Shown one piece after another: positions 52,842-61,922 of a stretch of DNA of 64,000 nt (within the stretch, counting starts at the first letter, position 1; each line of letters starts with the position of its first letter). The position numbers and the translations under genes were made by a program. The notes beneath the pieces were generated by a model, which was not told the DNA's origin, made no database searches, and saw only the letters and a program-made list of their open reading frames with translations. The DNA is taken from the NCBI GenBank assembly GCA_903772945.1, contig CAICTM010000100.1, forward strand, positions 1 through 64,000, read 5' to 3'. This DNA comes from Seminavis robusta (taxonomy: Eukaryota > Bacillariophyta > Bacillariophyceae > Naviculales > Naviculaceae).

Positions 52842-54257
52842 TTATTTGTGCATTGGCTTTTGCTGCGACCTGGGAGAGGTACTGGGGGCAGTGCTAGGGC
52901 TCACACTGGGGGAGTTACTTGGGGAGGTGCTTGGGGAGGTGCTTGGGGAGGAGCTTGGGGAGGTACTTGGGGAGGTGCTTGGGGAGGTGCTTGGTTCACT
53001 TAGGCCTGCACTGGGGGAAATGCTGGGTGCAAAACTGGGGGAAATGCTAGGGGCAGTACTTGGGCTTTCGCTTGGTGGTATACTTGGACTCTCACTGGGT
53101 GAAGTGCTTGGTGATATACTTGGGCTTGCACTTGATTCACTGATGCCTCCACTTGGGCTCCTACTTGGGGAACTACTGGGGGGAGTGCTTGAGCTCTCAA
53201 TTGGTGATGTGCTTGGTCTTATACTTGGACTTTCACTTGGGCTCTGGCTCGGCTGTCGTAGTCTTTGAGGTGTTTGACTAGCACTGGGAGGTGGTGCACA
53301 CTTGGAATTGATGCAGGAACCTTTGCACTCATCGTCACCACTGCAAGTGTGTCCATCCTCCCAGCTAGATATCCTTATTCTTGAGCAGGGAGAGGGCTCT
53401 AGTAGTTTTGAAAGGGCTGGAAAGGAAAAAGAAGTTGAATGAACTGACCGATCTTGAGGAGATCTGTTGGTGTTGTCATTGAGGCCAACGTAGGCTGCCG
53501 GCTGCGTTGCCTGCGGGTCCAAAAGGATTGCGTGTCCCACATGCGCTTGGTTGTCGCGATTGAATTGGGCAGGCCAAAAGTCGTAGTTGTTGTCTGCCGC
53601 GTTGACAAACCGAAAGTGTCTTTCCGGGTTCACATCACTGCAATCAGCTCCGCCCAGGATTGATCGGACCGCACCAAAGGTAATCACCATTGGATTGTGC
53701 CGTTTCAAGTCTATTGATGCCACCGTTGCGATTGCTCCTCCTTGTGAATGTCCAGCCAGAAAAAAGTTGTTGTCTCCCGAGGCCATGCACTCATCTACAG
53801 CCACAACAAAGTCCTCAGAGTAGGATGACCGTTGGTATGCTTTGTAGATACCGCCCCGAACCGTGCAGCTGCCAATAGACCTCTTGGACCAGTCGTATAG
53901 CTGCATGATATCGAATGGATTGACAAAGGTTGTTGCCCGAAACACTGCAAAGCAAGAGTTGCCTCGTCGTGCAACGATTGCAGCATCGTTGATATCGGAA
54001 AACACTTGAAATGCGTCAAAACCAGGATTGGATGGATGTTTGAAGGCTCCAGCCTCGGTGGTGAGGCCAACCAGCTGTTCTACGTCTGCAATATTGTCAA
54101 CCATGAGTTCGGGGAGCTCGAGCGTCAACCCGTCAGCATCTTGTTCTTCGTTGCAACTGGAAGTTCGACGGCGTAGGTTGCGGCCTTCTGCATGCACGGT
54201 CATTGCCCTATGTGCCAGCAGGAGTCCAAAGGATAGCGCTCTGCAGATGTTCCTCAT
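52842..54257 (-). CDS. Secreted class 3 lipase with Ser-Pro repeat tail
   Basis: A single exon encodes 471 residues. A signal peptide covers about 1-23. The lipase domain (about 45-290) has the nucleophile elbow FLAGHSQGGAIA with Ser near 169, preceded by VRGGIYKAYQR and followed by NPMVITFGAVR, the usual order for fungal-type class 3 lipases that hydrolyse triacylglycerols. Asp is probably in VNAADNNYDFWP and His in AHVGHAILLDP. A small Cys-rich patch follows (HTCSGDDECKGSCINSKC, about 301-318). Residues about 325-470 are almost pure Ser/Pro/Thr in SPS repeats (SPSTSPSTSPS), a probable O-glycosylated, wall-bound stalk typical of diatom secreted proteins. The tail is encoded by a 12-bp-type minisatellite at 52870-53260. 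Confidence 0.88.
   Translation of the reverse strand: MRNICRALSFGLLLAHRAMTVHAEGRNLRRRTSSCNEEQDADGLTLELPELMVDNIADVEQLVGLTTEAGAFKHPSNPGFDAFQVFSDINDAAIVARRGNSCFAVFRATTFVNPFDIMQLYDWSKRSIGSCTVRGGIYKAYQRSSYSEDFVVAVDECMASGDNNFFLAGHSQGGAIATVASIDLKRHNPMVITFGAVRSILGGADCSDVNPERHFRFVNAADNNYDFWPAQFNRDNQAHVGHAILLDPQATQPAAYVGLNDNTNRSPQDRSVHSTSFSFPALSKLLEPSPCSRIRISSWEDGHTCSGDDECKGSCINSKCAPPPSASQTPQRLRQPSQSPSESPSIRPSTSPIESSSTPPSSSPSRSPSGGISESSASPSISPSTSPSESPSIPPSESPSTAPSISPSFAPSISPSAGLSEPSTSPSTSPSTSPSSSPSTSPSTSPSNSPSVSPSTAPSTSPRSQQKPMHK
52870..53260. repeat. Coding minisatellite of the Ser-Pro tail
   Basis: On the plus strand the unit is near GGGGAGGTGCTT (12 bp), repeated about six times without a break at 52916-52992 and then more degenerately to 53260. 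It encodes SPST-like units of the lipase tail on the minus strand. Such arrays change length readily between strains. Confidence 0.8.
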
Positions 54258-55577
54258 TTTTCAGCTTGCTATTTTGTATCTTTGCTTGCAGATTTTATAA
54301 TCTTGATGAATTGATCATGTTTGCCACATGGTTATCGCGGACTTTTTGTTGGCCACTTCTCTATTCATGGGCTGAGGGTTACTGATCCCGTCCGGGCCTA
54401 AAAAGATGCCGATGAAGGCTGATTTTGGTTAGACTTTTGTTGGCAGTCGCTGATGTTTCCATGTTGAAAAGCAACGTTCCAAAAAGATTTATGCTGTTAC
54501 TCAAGTTCTTAACCACGCCGTGGAAGATTTCCTCAGAACCGGCTCATTTTTTGACGGTCCGCTGTTTCAACGATGTGGAGGTTGCTGTTGGTGACTCAAT
54601 AATGGCATGGGCCGCCCCAAGTGGTGAGACGCTGAAGAAGTCGCTAGATGGAACGAGTCATGGGGAATGCGAGGAGGCACTTGCAAATGCCTACCGGTAC
54701 CGTATGACTGCCGGTGTGGTCTTGTTTGGAAAGGCTGGAAGCTCCAGGCAGCTCCGCCATCATCAGCGTGACTGTGAACTACCGGTAGGAGTTTGTTGCG
54801 CCATGCTTTTGTTCGCCTCTCTTCCAGTCATTCAATCGGCAAGGAGAGAAGATTGAATTGCTCAAGACGGATCCAATTTCCTTATTGACAAGCAAAGCAT
54901 GGCTGGTCATTGCTTCTTGAACCCAGCAGCAGCACTCGGTCAGATGTGAATCGAAGCAAGAATCGACGTGGAACGATTGGCCGAGTTGTTCTCCCACTTG
55001 CATGGAACAGAACAATATAGGCTCATAGCAACAAAGGAAGAAAACTGCCGTCCTGACTTCCACTTTTGAGGTACTGGTACGGTTTCCGTGCTGCTTTCAC
55101 TTTGCTCCCAGCCCCCAAAACCAGAACTCCTACCTGTTACTCTCAAATGATGCTGATGTTCTTACTCAAAGTTTGGATTATTGGCATCTCTGCACAATAG
55201 CATCATTGTATACCAACGATTAAGCTCAGCGTTCTGCCCTCCCCTTGGCCCTATTCGTTTGCCCGGATTGATTCCCACCGAACCCCGTCTCAAATTGCAT
55301 TTCCGGCTCACCTGAGCCATCTATTGCCTTGCTCCTTTCAGCAATCCATACCTCATCTACTGGCAAGCTAGCTAGATAGCGAGGCCCTTGTTGATTCCAG
55401 CACAGATGCAAGCACCCAAAGAGCAAGGTTAGCTTTCTAAAGTTCGTAAATGCTCATGTGCCAGCGTTGTCGATCAATGCAAGCCGACCGAGCCATTCGG
55501 GGATACCGGTACAATGTACTGGTACCGGTACGACTGTACCTGCAAGGTCCAGAAGCATGACCGAAATCCTTTTTGAC
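54258..55577. other. Intergenic region, no gene supported
   Basis: A 143-codon plus-strand frame at 54425-54856 lacks any known domain or splice support and is left uncalled. TACCGGTACCGTATG (near 54692) and the cluster GGATACCGGTACAATGTACT (from 55501) belong to the recurrent palindrome class. Confidence 0.4.
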
Positions 55578-55822
55578 AGTTTCTCAAATGAGAAAGTAGT
55601 TTCTCATTTGAGAAATTAGTTTCTCAAATGAGAAAGTTAGTTTCTCATTTATCGAAAATGAGAAACTATCTTTTTGAAATGAGAAACTCTTTGAGAAACT
55701 ACTAGTAAATGTGTGGCAGAAGTGAGAAACTATTTTCTCAAATGAGAAAATAAACTATTAGTTTCTCAACTTGAGAAACTAGAAATGAGAAAATGAAACT
55801 AAAAATGAGAAACTAAAACTGT
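55578..55822. repeat. Array of alternating TTTCTCA/TGAGAAA palindromes
   Basis: About 17 half-sites of TTTCTCA or its complement TGAGAAA lie in 245 bp. The first units are near-perfect palindromes (AGTTTCTCAAATGAGAAA, then TAGTTTCTCATTTGAGAAAT), spaced about 20 bp and flipping the central AAAT/ATTT from one to the next. Later units are spread out and degenerate. Every half-site can pair with any opposite one, so the strand can fold into single or nested hairpins. It lies about 350 bp upstream of the GT17-like gene and outside any supported reading frame. Confidence 0.9.
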
Positions 55823-56168
55823 TTGAAACATTTCAAAACTTCGTAAGGGTTTCTGGACCTTGCTGAAAAAACTCCCGCGCGGTACGAACGCGGTAGCCTA
55901 CCGGTACCGGTCTGCATTATTTATTTACGAGATGTTGGCTTATTGTGACCGTCAGAGGTGACCGCCAAAGAAGAAAGAAAAGTAAGAAGACCGCGGTACC
56001 GTGCCACAAGCGATGATGTGCAGCGGAGGCTGCCAACGACCACAACAAACGAAGAGGGCGTCTCCTTTGCGTCGATTTACATGTAGCTAGCTATTCCAAC
56101 GATAGATACCCCTTCAAAGCCTTTCTCAGAAAATTTCCAAGGAAGAGAATCGGATATTGACGGCAGCC
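55823..56168. promoter_or_regulatory. Probable promoter and leader of the GT17-like gene
   Basis: No gene seen. It contains TACCGGTACCGGTCTG near 55900 and TAGCTAGCTA near 56087. The open frame that enters the GT17-like gene from 56157 begins with TTG. Promoter function is inferred from position only. Confidence 0.3.
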
Positions 56169-57854
56169 ATGCCCAGTTTACTGAACAAGCGCAGAGCACG
56201 AGAAGAAACAGAGGAACAACCAGAGACGGCTCAGTTTCTTCCAAAAGCGAAGATTGTTGCTCGCGTCGCGCTGATTTTGCTGGCATGCCACACTTCCTAC
56301 GTGTTCCGGTCCTCGGTCACATCATCCAACTTGCGGGGTCTTTTGGAAAGCTCCAAAGATACCGTGACCAAAATTGTTTCAGCAGCAGGAGATGACGAGC
56401 CACCCGCTTGGACTCGGGCTTTGGAGCCATTCTCATCAATATCCAAAGAAAGCAACAACAGCAGTGACAGAGGAATCTCAAGAGGTATCCTGTCCAACAA
56501 GCCACTATCCTTCTTTCGAGAACTACAGGACAAGGTCGACCGAGTGGATGTCGAAAAACGATGTCAACGGTTCGGCTACTCTCCACTGAAGAAAAACTAT
56601 TTCCATAAGAATCATACCTCACAAACAACAACGTTCCAACGAAGGATTTTCTTTGGCAGTCTGATTGCCAGTGAAAGCTGGGAGACACTGGACATTGTGG
56701 CCACAGAGGCATATGGGGTATTGGAAGGGGTAGTTTTTGTGGAATCCAATCGGACTCAAATGTTCAAGCACCGACCAGTGAATTGGGATGATGCTGCCAA
56801 TAACACAGACCGATTAAAAGCCTTGTTTGGGACACAAAATGTACAAGTACGACAATTCGTCAATGAAGATAACAAGCTGCTGGGCTTGGAGAGGGAACAG
56901 GTCCAACGAAGTGAAATCGAAAAGGGTTGGAAAGAGTTGGGAATGGGACCAAATGATGTTGGATACGTAGGTGACGTTGACGAGACATTCAGTCGGGAAT
57001 TTCTTCGGGTGGTCCAGAGTTGTGACATTCCAGCCTTCGACCATGAGAAGCACCACTGTAACAGCCAAGAAGCCAAGATCCTTGGCTTTACTAGGGTCTT
57101 TGAAACATCTCCAGAGTGCATTGGCTCCATCCACAAATCATGGTACCATCCAGACATGGTGGTTGGTGCCTGTGTGGAAGAGATTGGAAATTTGGAAACC
57201 AATCCTCACGCACCCAGAATCGGCACCAGCCGAGCTCCAGGGTTTGGAGCTTGCCGACGTGGTGTGGAAAACATTACCGATGACCAACACCCGTTGTACA
57301 CAGCGGGTGACATTCGAACAGCCTGTGGAGGCAAATACCAGTTTCTCAATGCTCCCAACTACACAACATTCTCTGGGTTTCACATGCACAATTTCTTTGT
57401 GGATTTTGAAGCACTTCGCTTCAAATATCTTACATATGGCCATCCAGTGCCGAGAGCAATGACCATGCCACTGGAAAAGTTGAACGCCGATGTCGAGTTC
57501 ATGATCCGGTGTGTCAAAAACCAAACGGATGCACCCGAGGAAGATCAAAGGGAAAAGAAGGATCAGAACCCTCTGCGGGAACCAGGGGGTGTCGACGCTG
57601 CATTACCTCCCTTACCAATCTACTTTATGGACAAGGATTACCGGGATCGAAAACACAATGCAATCAAGGTTCAAATTGAACAAGATGAAAAGCGACGACG
57701 AGAGCGACTGAAGATGGGCCCTATAGAACAAGAGGTTGAAGATGCATCTGAGGAGCTCGAGGAAGCAAAGCGGCTTGTGTGGGCAAAGGAAGCACATTTG
57801 GAAAAGCTAAAGAAGAAACTGAGTGAGGCTAAAAAAGGTAGTACCAGGAGATAG
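56169..57854 (+). CDS. GT17-like (MGAT3-type) glycosyltransferase, type II membrane protein
   Basis: A single exon encodes 561 residues from the ATG at 56169. A membrane anchor lies near 30-47 (VARVALILLACHTSYVF). The catalytic domain begins near 155 with RRIFFGSLIASESWETLDIV and carries EGVVFVESNRTQ. YVGDVDETFSREFL near 264-277 is the DVDE(I) metal/nucleotide-sugar motif of family GT17, and FSGFHMHNFFVD near 402-413 matches the family's conserved end. Characterised members add bisecting beta-1,4-GlcNAc to N-glycans; plant and algal members have no settled substrate. The C-terminal 90 residues are a charged coiled coil (EEAKRLVWAKEAHLEKLKK), an unusual addition. Confidence 0.82.
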   Translation: MPSLLNKRRAREETEEQPETAQFLPKAKIVARVALILLACHTSYVFRSSVTSSNLRGLLESSKDTVTKIVSAAGDDEPPAWTRALEPFSSISKESNNSSDRGISRGILSNKPLSFFRELQDKVDRVDVEKRCQRFGYSPLKKNYFHKNHTSQTTTFQRRIFFGSLIASESWETLDIVATEAYGVLEGVVFVESNRTQMFKHRPVNWDDAANNTDRLKALFGTQNVQVRQFVNEDNKLLGLEREQVQRSEIEKGWKELGMGPNDVGYVGDVDETFSREFLRVVQSCDIPAFDHEKHHCNSQEAKILGFTRVFETSPECIGSIHKSWYHPDMVVGACVEEIGNLETNPHAPRIGTSRAPGFGACRRGVENITDDQHPLYTAGDIRTACGGKYQFLNAPNYTTFSGFHMHNFFVDFEALRFKYLTYGHPVPRAMTMPLEKLNADVEFMIRCVKNQTDAPEEDQREKKDQNPLREPGGVDAALPPLPIYFMDKDYRDRKHNAIKVQIEQDEKRRRERLKMGPIEQEVEDASEELEEAKRLVWAKEAHLEKLKKKLSEAKKGSTRR

Positions 57855-58377
57855 CAAAAACTAAACTAGTAAATTTTGACAGATTTTTCCTGTTTGACGA
57901 CATTCTTGTTTGGACTGCGGGGCGATGAGGCTACACGTGCATGTCAACCATGGATTTGAAATGATTTGCGCCGCAGCCCCTCATCCAACGAAGGCCTTGC
58001 CCCAAGTGTCCTCCTTTAGAATAAGGTTGAGCTTTCCTGGATGGACTCGACTCGTCACTCTCTAAAATAATAACTACTAGTAAAATAGTCCCGCATGTGG
58101 GCGCATTTGCGTCGATTACCGGTACGATGTACCGGTGTCCTGCTTTCGGATACAGATTAGGTCGCACATTTGCTTACCGGTACTACTACCGGTATGGGAC
58201 GTCATGATGTGATCACCGAACCCCGAAGATACCACCATATCCAGGACATGTCATTGTGTTCACATGTTGGATCTTGCAGCTTCAGCAGCACATCCCCTCG
58301 GCAACTTCCAAGAATAATGGGTTTATTTGAACTAGCTAGTCATAGAACCCATCATTGAATTGGTGGAAGCAAACGAA
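57855..58377. other. Intergenic region with TACCGGTA palindrome pairs
   Basis: Between two tandem plus-strand genes. TACCGGTACGATGTACCGGT (58117-58136) and TACCGGTACTACTACCGGTA (58175-58194) are two paired copies about 40 bp apart. The frame entering the next gene from 58360 starts with TTG. Confidence 0.5.
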
Positions 58378-59730
58378 ATGAAGTTTTGGTTATCCTTTCT
58401 TTCGGCCTTGGCCATCGGTCGAAGTAGTCTGGCTCAAGAGCTTATCTTTCAATATCGAGTGCCCGGCACCATCTCAGCTTCCGCAACAGTGGAGGGGGTA
58501 GCAGAGGTGAACGGCCATGTATTTGTCATTTTCAATCGTCAAGGCACTGGTTCGATCACCAAACTGAGCTTGGCGGGCCAGGAACTTGGCGTCACTGCCA
58601 AGAATCAAAACCAAACCATCTTTGGCCGTGGCCTGAAGGCTTACCCCGCCAAGGATGGAGTAGTAGCTTTGACAACCGATAACACCAAGCCTGATGCCGA
58701 CATTAGTGCCAAAGTGTTTTCGGCCGAGAATTTGGAGGTGACCCTGGATACTGTGACTGGTATGAAGGGGAACGTTGGCTGCTTTTTGGTGGCCAAGACA
58801 TCTGGCGATATCGTAGTCAGTTCCAATACTGCCCTGACAACGGCTATCGGTGGGATCAATTCCAATGGCGACAAAAAGTTGACTGTGGATGCCCCATCTC
58901 CGGCTGCTGCTAAAGTTATCGACTGTCCTATCCTCTCCGCCGACGAAAGCACTCTGTATTATGTGGAAACAACTCCAACCTTTGAAAACTTTATTCAATC
59001 CATCAACATGGCAGATGGTGCACTCATAGCGGCATCGAGTCCACCCTTTGGGATCGTGCAAAGAGGGCCTGCTTTGTCTCCAGACGGTACTCATGTCTAT
59101 GTCTCAGCCGTGAAATCGAGCAACACAGAAACCACCAGTGGATCTGAGAATTACCTATCTCGATTCAATGCCGACAGCCTCACGGAACGATTCGATGTGG
59201 CGACAGAAAAAAGGTATACAAGTTTTGTACAGAATCCACTGGTATCGCCGGATGGAACCATTGTGTATCTGTTTGCCGTCGATTTCATTGTTGCCGTGCA
59301 GGCCAGCGACGGGACGACTGTCTGGGAGTTCGACGTGACCGACACTTTGTACACACCGCCGTATCTGTCCAAGGACGGCAGTCAACTCATTTTTGCCCGT
59401 ATCACCCGTCCCGAAAGTCTCTTGTTTCTGGATGCCCTCACGGGCGAAATCCTCGGGACGCCATTGGTACTCCCACAACATCTAGTGTTGGGGATCGCAC
59501 TAGTCGTTGTGAATGAAGCGGAAGATCGGATCTATGTCACTGTCCCAGGGGGTGACTCGGTGTTCGCAGTCACCAATCCCAGCATTGCGACATTGGTGCC
59601 AACACCCGAAACAGCCGCACCCACATCCTCTGGAAGAAAAGTCGGCAACGTCCTTGCTATCATTGACACTCCAATGACGATGATTGCTGCATTTGCCCCA
59701 ATGGTGATGGTCTCCTTGTTTTGGTTTTGA
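58378..59730 (+). CDS. Secreted PQQ-like beta-propeller protein, possibly GPI-anchored
   Basis: A single exon encodes 450 residues. Signal peptide about 1-19 (FWLSFLSALAIGRSSLA). The body repeats blades with the sense 'value, comparison, Asp-Gly-Thr': SPDGTHVYVSAVK, SPDGTIVYLFAVD, ASDGTTVWEFDV and SKDGSQLIFARI, as in quinoprotein or YVTN-type propellers. No catalytic residues can be named, so a binding role is more likely than an enzyme; both are inference. After a Thr/Pro linker (PTPETAAPTSS) the last 25 residues are hydrophobic (MTMIAAFAPMVMVSLFWF), which fits a GPI signal or a single membrane anchor. It ends 224 bp from the convergent methyltransferase gene. Confidence 0.72.
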   Translation: MKFWLSFLSALAIGRSSLAQELIFQYRVPGTISASATVEGVAEVNGHVFVIFNRQGTGSITKLSLAGQELGVTAKNQNQTIFGRGLKAYPAKDGVVALTTDNTKPDADISAKVFSAENLEVTLDTVTGMKGNVGCFLVAKTSGDIVVSSNTALTTAIGGINSNGDKKLTVDAPSPAAAKVIDCPILSADESTLYYVETTPTFENFIQSINMADGALIAASSPPFGIVQRGPALSPDGTHVYVSAVKSSNTETTSGSENYLSRFNADSLTERFDVATEKRYTSFVQNPLVSPDGTIVYLFAVDFIVAVQASDGTTVWEFDVTDTLYTPPYLSKDGSQLIFARITRPESLLFLDALTGEILGTPLVLPQHLVLGIALVVVNEAEDRIYVTVPGGDSVFAVTNPSIATLVPTPETAAPTSSGRKVGNVLAIIDTPMTMIAAFAPMVMVSLFWF

Positions 59731-59954
59731 TCGGACTTGGTAGGCCCCGGACGCTCGCCCGCGATTTTTTAAGAGAGTACGGTACGTACTGTAAGAGTTC
59801 CTTGGTTCTGCGAGATTTCTTTTGCTTTAGATGAAGTTTATTTATTTAGTTCTACCGTTGCGACGTTTCATTAAACATTTCAAGAGTCCACTCGTACTGT
59901 ACCAAAAATTTGCGGTGCTACATAGCTAGCTTGCTTTGTTCATTCCTGATATGT

Positions 59955-61364
59955 CTACTTGCCCTTACTCAGCACCACTAAAGAACCAAGAACATCCTTG
60001 CCCTGATTCTTTCGAATAGCGCAAACCTTGTGGCCACAAAACTCCAATCCAACATCGGCAGCCAAACATTCAATGTATGCTTTGGAATGGGCAAATCGGG
60101 CACATTCATGCAAAACATAGTCGACCGTGGAATCCTGGTCAAGTTCCAGTAGTTCCGTGGAAAAGGCAAACCGACCATTGGCCGACAGTGATTGATAGGC
60201 CGCCACAAAGATATCCTGAAGATCTCCAATGTACACAAACACATCACAGGCAGTGATCAGGTCGGTGTCTGCCTTTTGTGACAGGCCTTGCAGGCAATCG
60301 CCTTGGATGGTTTCGTCGTACACCTTTCGTTCCTTGGCTTTGTCCAACATGTCGGGAGAAAGATCCACTCCAACAAAGTGACCCGCTACGCAGTCTCGAA
60401 AGGCCTTTCCCGACAGACCCGTGCCACAGCCTAGATCCACCGCTCTTTGGGCCCAACCGGATTTTGTGTTTGCCACCTCATCCACAAGTTTTCGTAGCTC
60501 GGTGGGAGTGGTGTAGTTGAGAGATTCCAGCAGCAAAGTGTCAAATCGAGGTGCAAAGGTGGAATAGAGACCCACAATGTAGTCTTGGGGGCATTTCTGG
60601 AGCGTTGTGGTGTCACTCAAGGTGGCCAACCAGAACTGTGCCATGCTCCACTTGCCGTGTTTTTGGGGCAGTGCGTCACAAACCTTTTGGAAGTGCTTTG
60701 AGGCTCGTTCTTGGCTGATTTGGGGAGGTTGTTTCTTGCGAAAGAAGAGTCCTAATCGATATTCCAATTTGGCCAACTGTTCTGACATATTCTCTGATGG
60801 TGGCAGTGTGGTTTGCTGCTGCTGCCAGGCCTCGTCCAGTGTCTTTGTAATATCGGCATAGGTAGCTTCTTCCTTGGCATTCAAGGGTCTCTTGCTGGGA
60901 TGTTTGGAGGAGGAACTTCCCAGTGTCCCTCGCACAAGACGAGCTTCCTGATCTCGTGGCTCTACCAGCAATCGCACCAAGAGTGTGGCTCGAGCGAGAA
61001 CGTGTTGAGGTTCGGTCGTTCTGGCAATGGCCTCGTGGAGGGAGGATTGACGGTCGCCAAAGTCAGGCAAAATGGTGGATAGGGCCGCAAATCCAAACGG
61101 TTTCTGCGGCGCTGTGGTTGTGGCGTTTTGGGCAAGAGAAATGGCTTCTTCCAGCAGTGCCGGGTCTGGTAGATTGTCCACTTTCTTTAACTTGCTCTGT
61201 GTGGCCAAGAGATAGGCTAGCTGGGACATGATCTTCGCATTTCTTGGCTTTTTGACAAGGACCCGCCGTAGAGACTCGATTTGAGCCGTGGCATCTGCCA
61301 CCGGCGCGTTTTCTGTTTCGTTATCTTCGTCAACGCTGCACTTGACATGGTCCGAACCATCCAT
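59955..61364 (-). CDS. TPR-linked SAM-dependent methyltransferase (COG4976-like)
   Basis: A single exon encodes 469 residues. The N-terminal half is helical with degenerate TPR-like repeats (about 25-130 and 175-240). The C-terminal domain opens with GLYSTFAPRFDTLLLESLNY, has motif I AVDLGCGTGLSGKAF near 307-321, then FVGVDLSPDMLDKAKERKVY, and ITACDVFVYIGDLQDIF near 375-391. This whole order matches bacterial and algal COG4976 proteins, described as predicted methyltransferases with TPR repeats; their substrate is unknown. No targeting signal. It diverges from the DUF4419 gene, with 558 bp between starts. Confidence 0.85.
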   Translation of the reverse strand: MDGSDHVKCSVDEDNETENAPVADATAQIESLRRVLVKKPRNAKIMSQLAYLLATQSKLKKVDNLPDPALLEEAISLAQNATTTAPQKPFGFAALSTILPDFGDRQSSLHEAIARTTEPQHVLARATLLVRLLVEPRDQEARLVRGTLGSSSSKHPSKRPLNAKEEATYADITKTLDEAWQQQQTTLPPSENMSEQLAKLEYRLGLFFRKKQPPQISQERASKHFQKVCDALPQKHGKWSMAQFWLATLSDTTTLQKCPQDYIVGLYSTFAPRFDTLLLESLNYTTPTELRKLVDEVANTKSGWAQRAVDLGCGTGLSGKAFRDCVAGHFVGVDLSPDMLDKAKERKVYDETIQGDCLQGLSQKADTDLITACDVFVYIGDLQDIFVAAYQSLSANGRFAFSTELLELDQDSTVDYVLHECARFAHSKAYIECLAADVGLEFCGHKVCAIRKNQGKDVLGSLVVLSKGK

Positions 61365-61922
61365 CCTTCATCGGTAGTGGCCGTGGGGTGGGGTATCCAA
61401 CTCAAGGATGCTCAATGCCCAGTTGGTTGTTTCCAACCATTCATCTGCTCAAGCAAGCGATACTGGTACTAGCTAGTAACTATCCATGGATACTACCATC
61501 CACACACGATGCTTCCCAGTTTGTTTCAGCCATTCTTTCGCAGAGAGTGCTGGTGCCATCACTATAATGGCGTGACAGCAGGGGTATCTTTTGGTGTGAT
61601 TGGCCTTCTAAGTATTTTTGGTGTAATCAGTCTTGGAAAAATTGCGAAAAAAAGATACCTACTAGTACGCAGAAGTGGTACACAGAAATTGCCCTATTTT
61701 TAGAAGAATCACCTTTTTGGCGATTGCACGAGAACAGATGTCTCAGTTCTGTTCCGAACCTCATTGATTTGGATAATACCTCACATCTTTCTCTTTTTGA
61801 ATTTGGAGAGGGTTGTCACGTTGTCACTTAGCTACATCAAAGCAGCACCCAACAAAATAACTGCGCAAGAAAATCTTCCAGCAGACATCGAAACAACGAG
61901 AGTAACAAAGAAGAAAGACAAG
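61365..61922. promoter_or_regulatory. Divergent promoter region
   Basis: 558 bp between the starts of the methyltransferase (-) and DUF4419 (+) genes. ACTAGCTAGTAAC lies near 61468. The open frame entering from 61764 begins with TTG and is not used as a start. No defined element can be named. Confidence 0.35.

Noticed and set aside
54425-54856. 143-codon plus-strand frame in the lipase/GT17 gap
   Set aside because: No domain, no splice partner, and it crosses a TACCGGTACC palindrome typical of intergenic DNA here.
55578-55822. CRISPR array
   Set aside because: Units are palindromic and nearly contiguous with no unique spacers of equal length, and the genome is eukaryotic.
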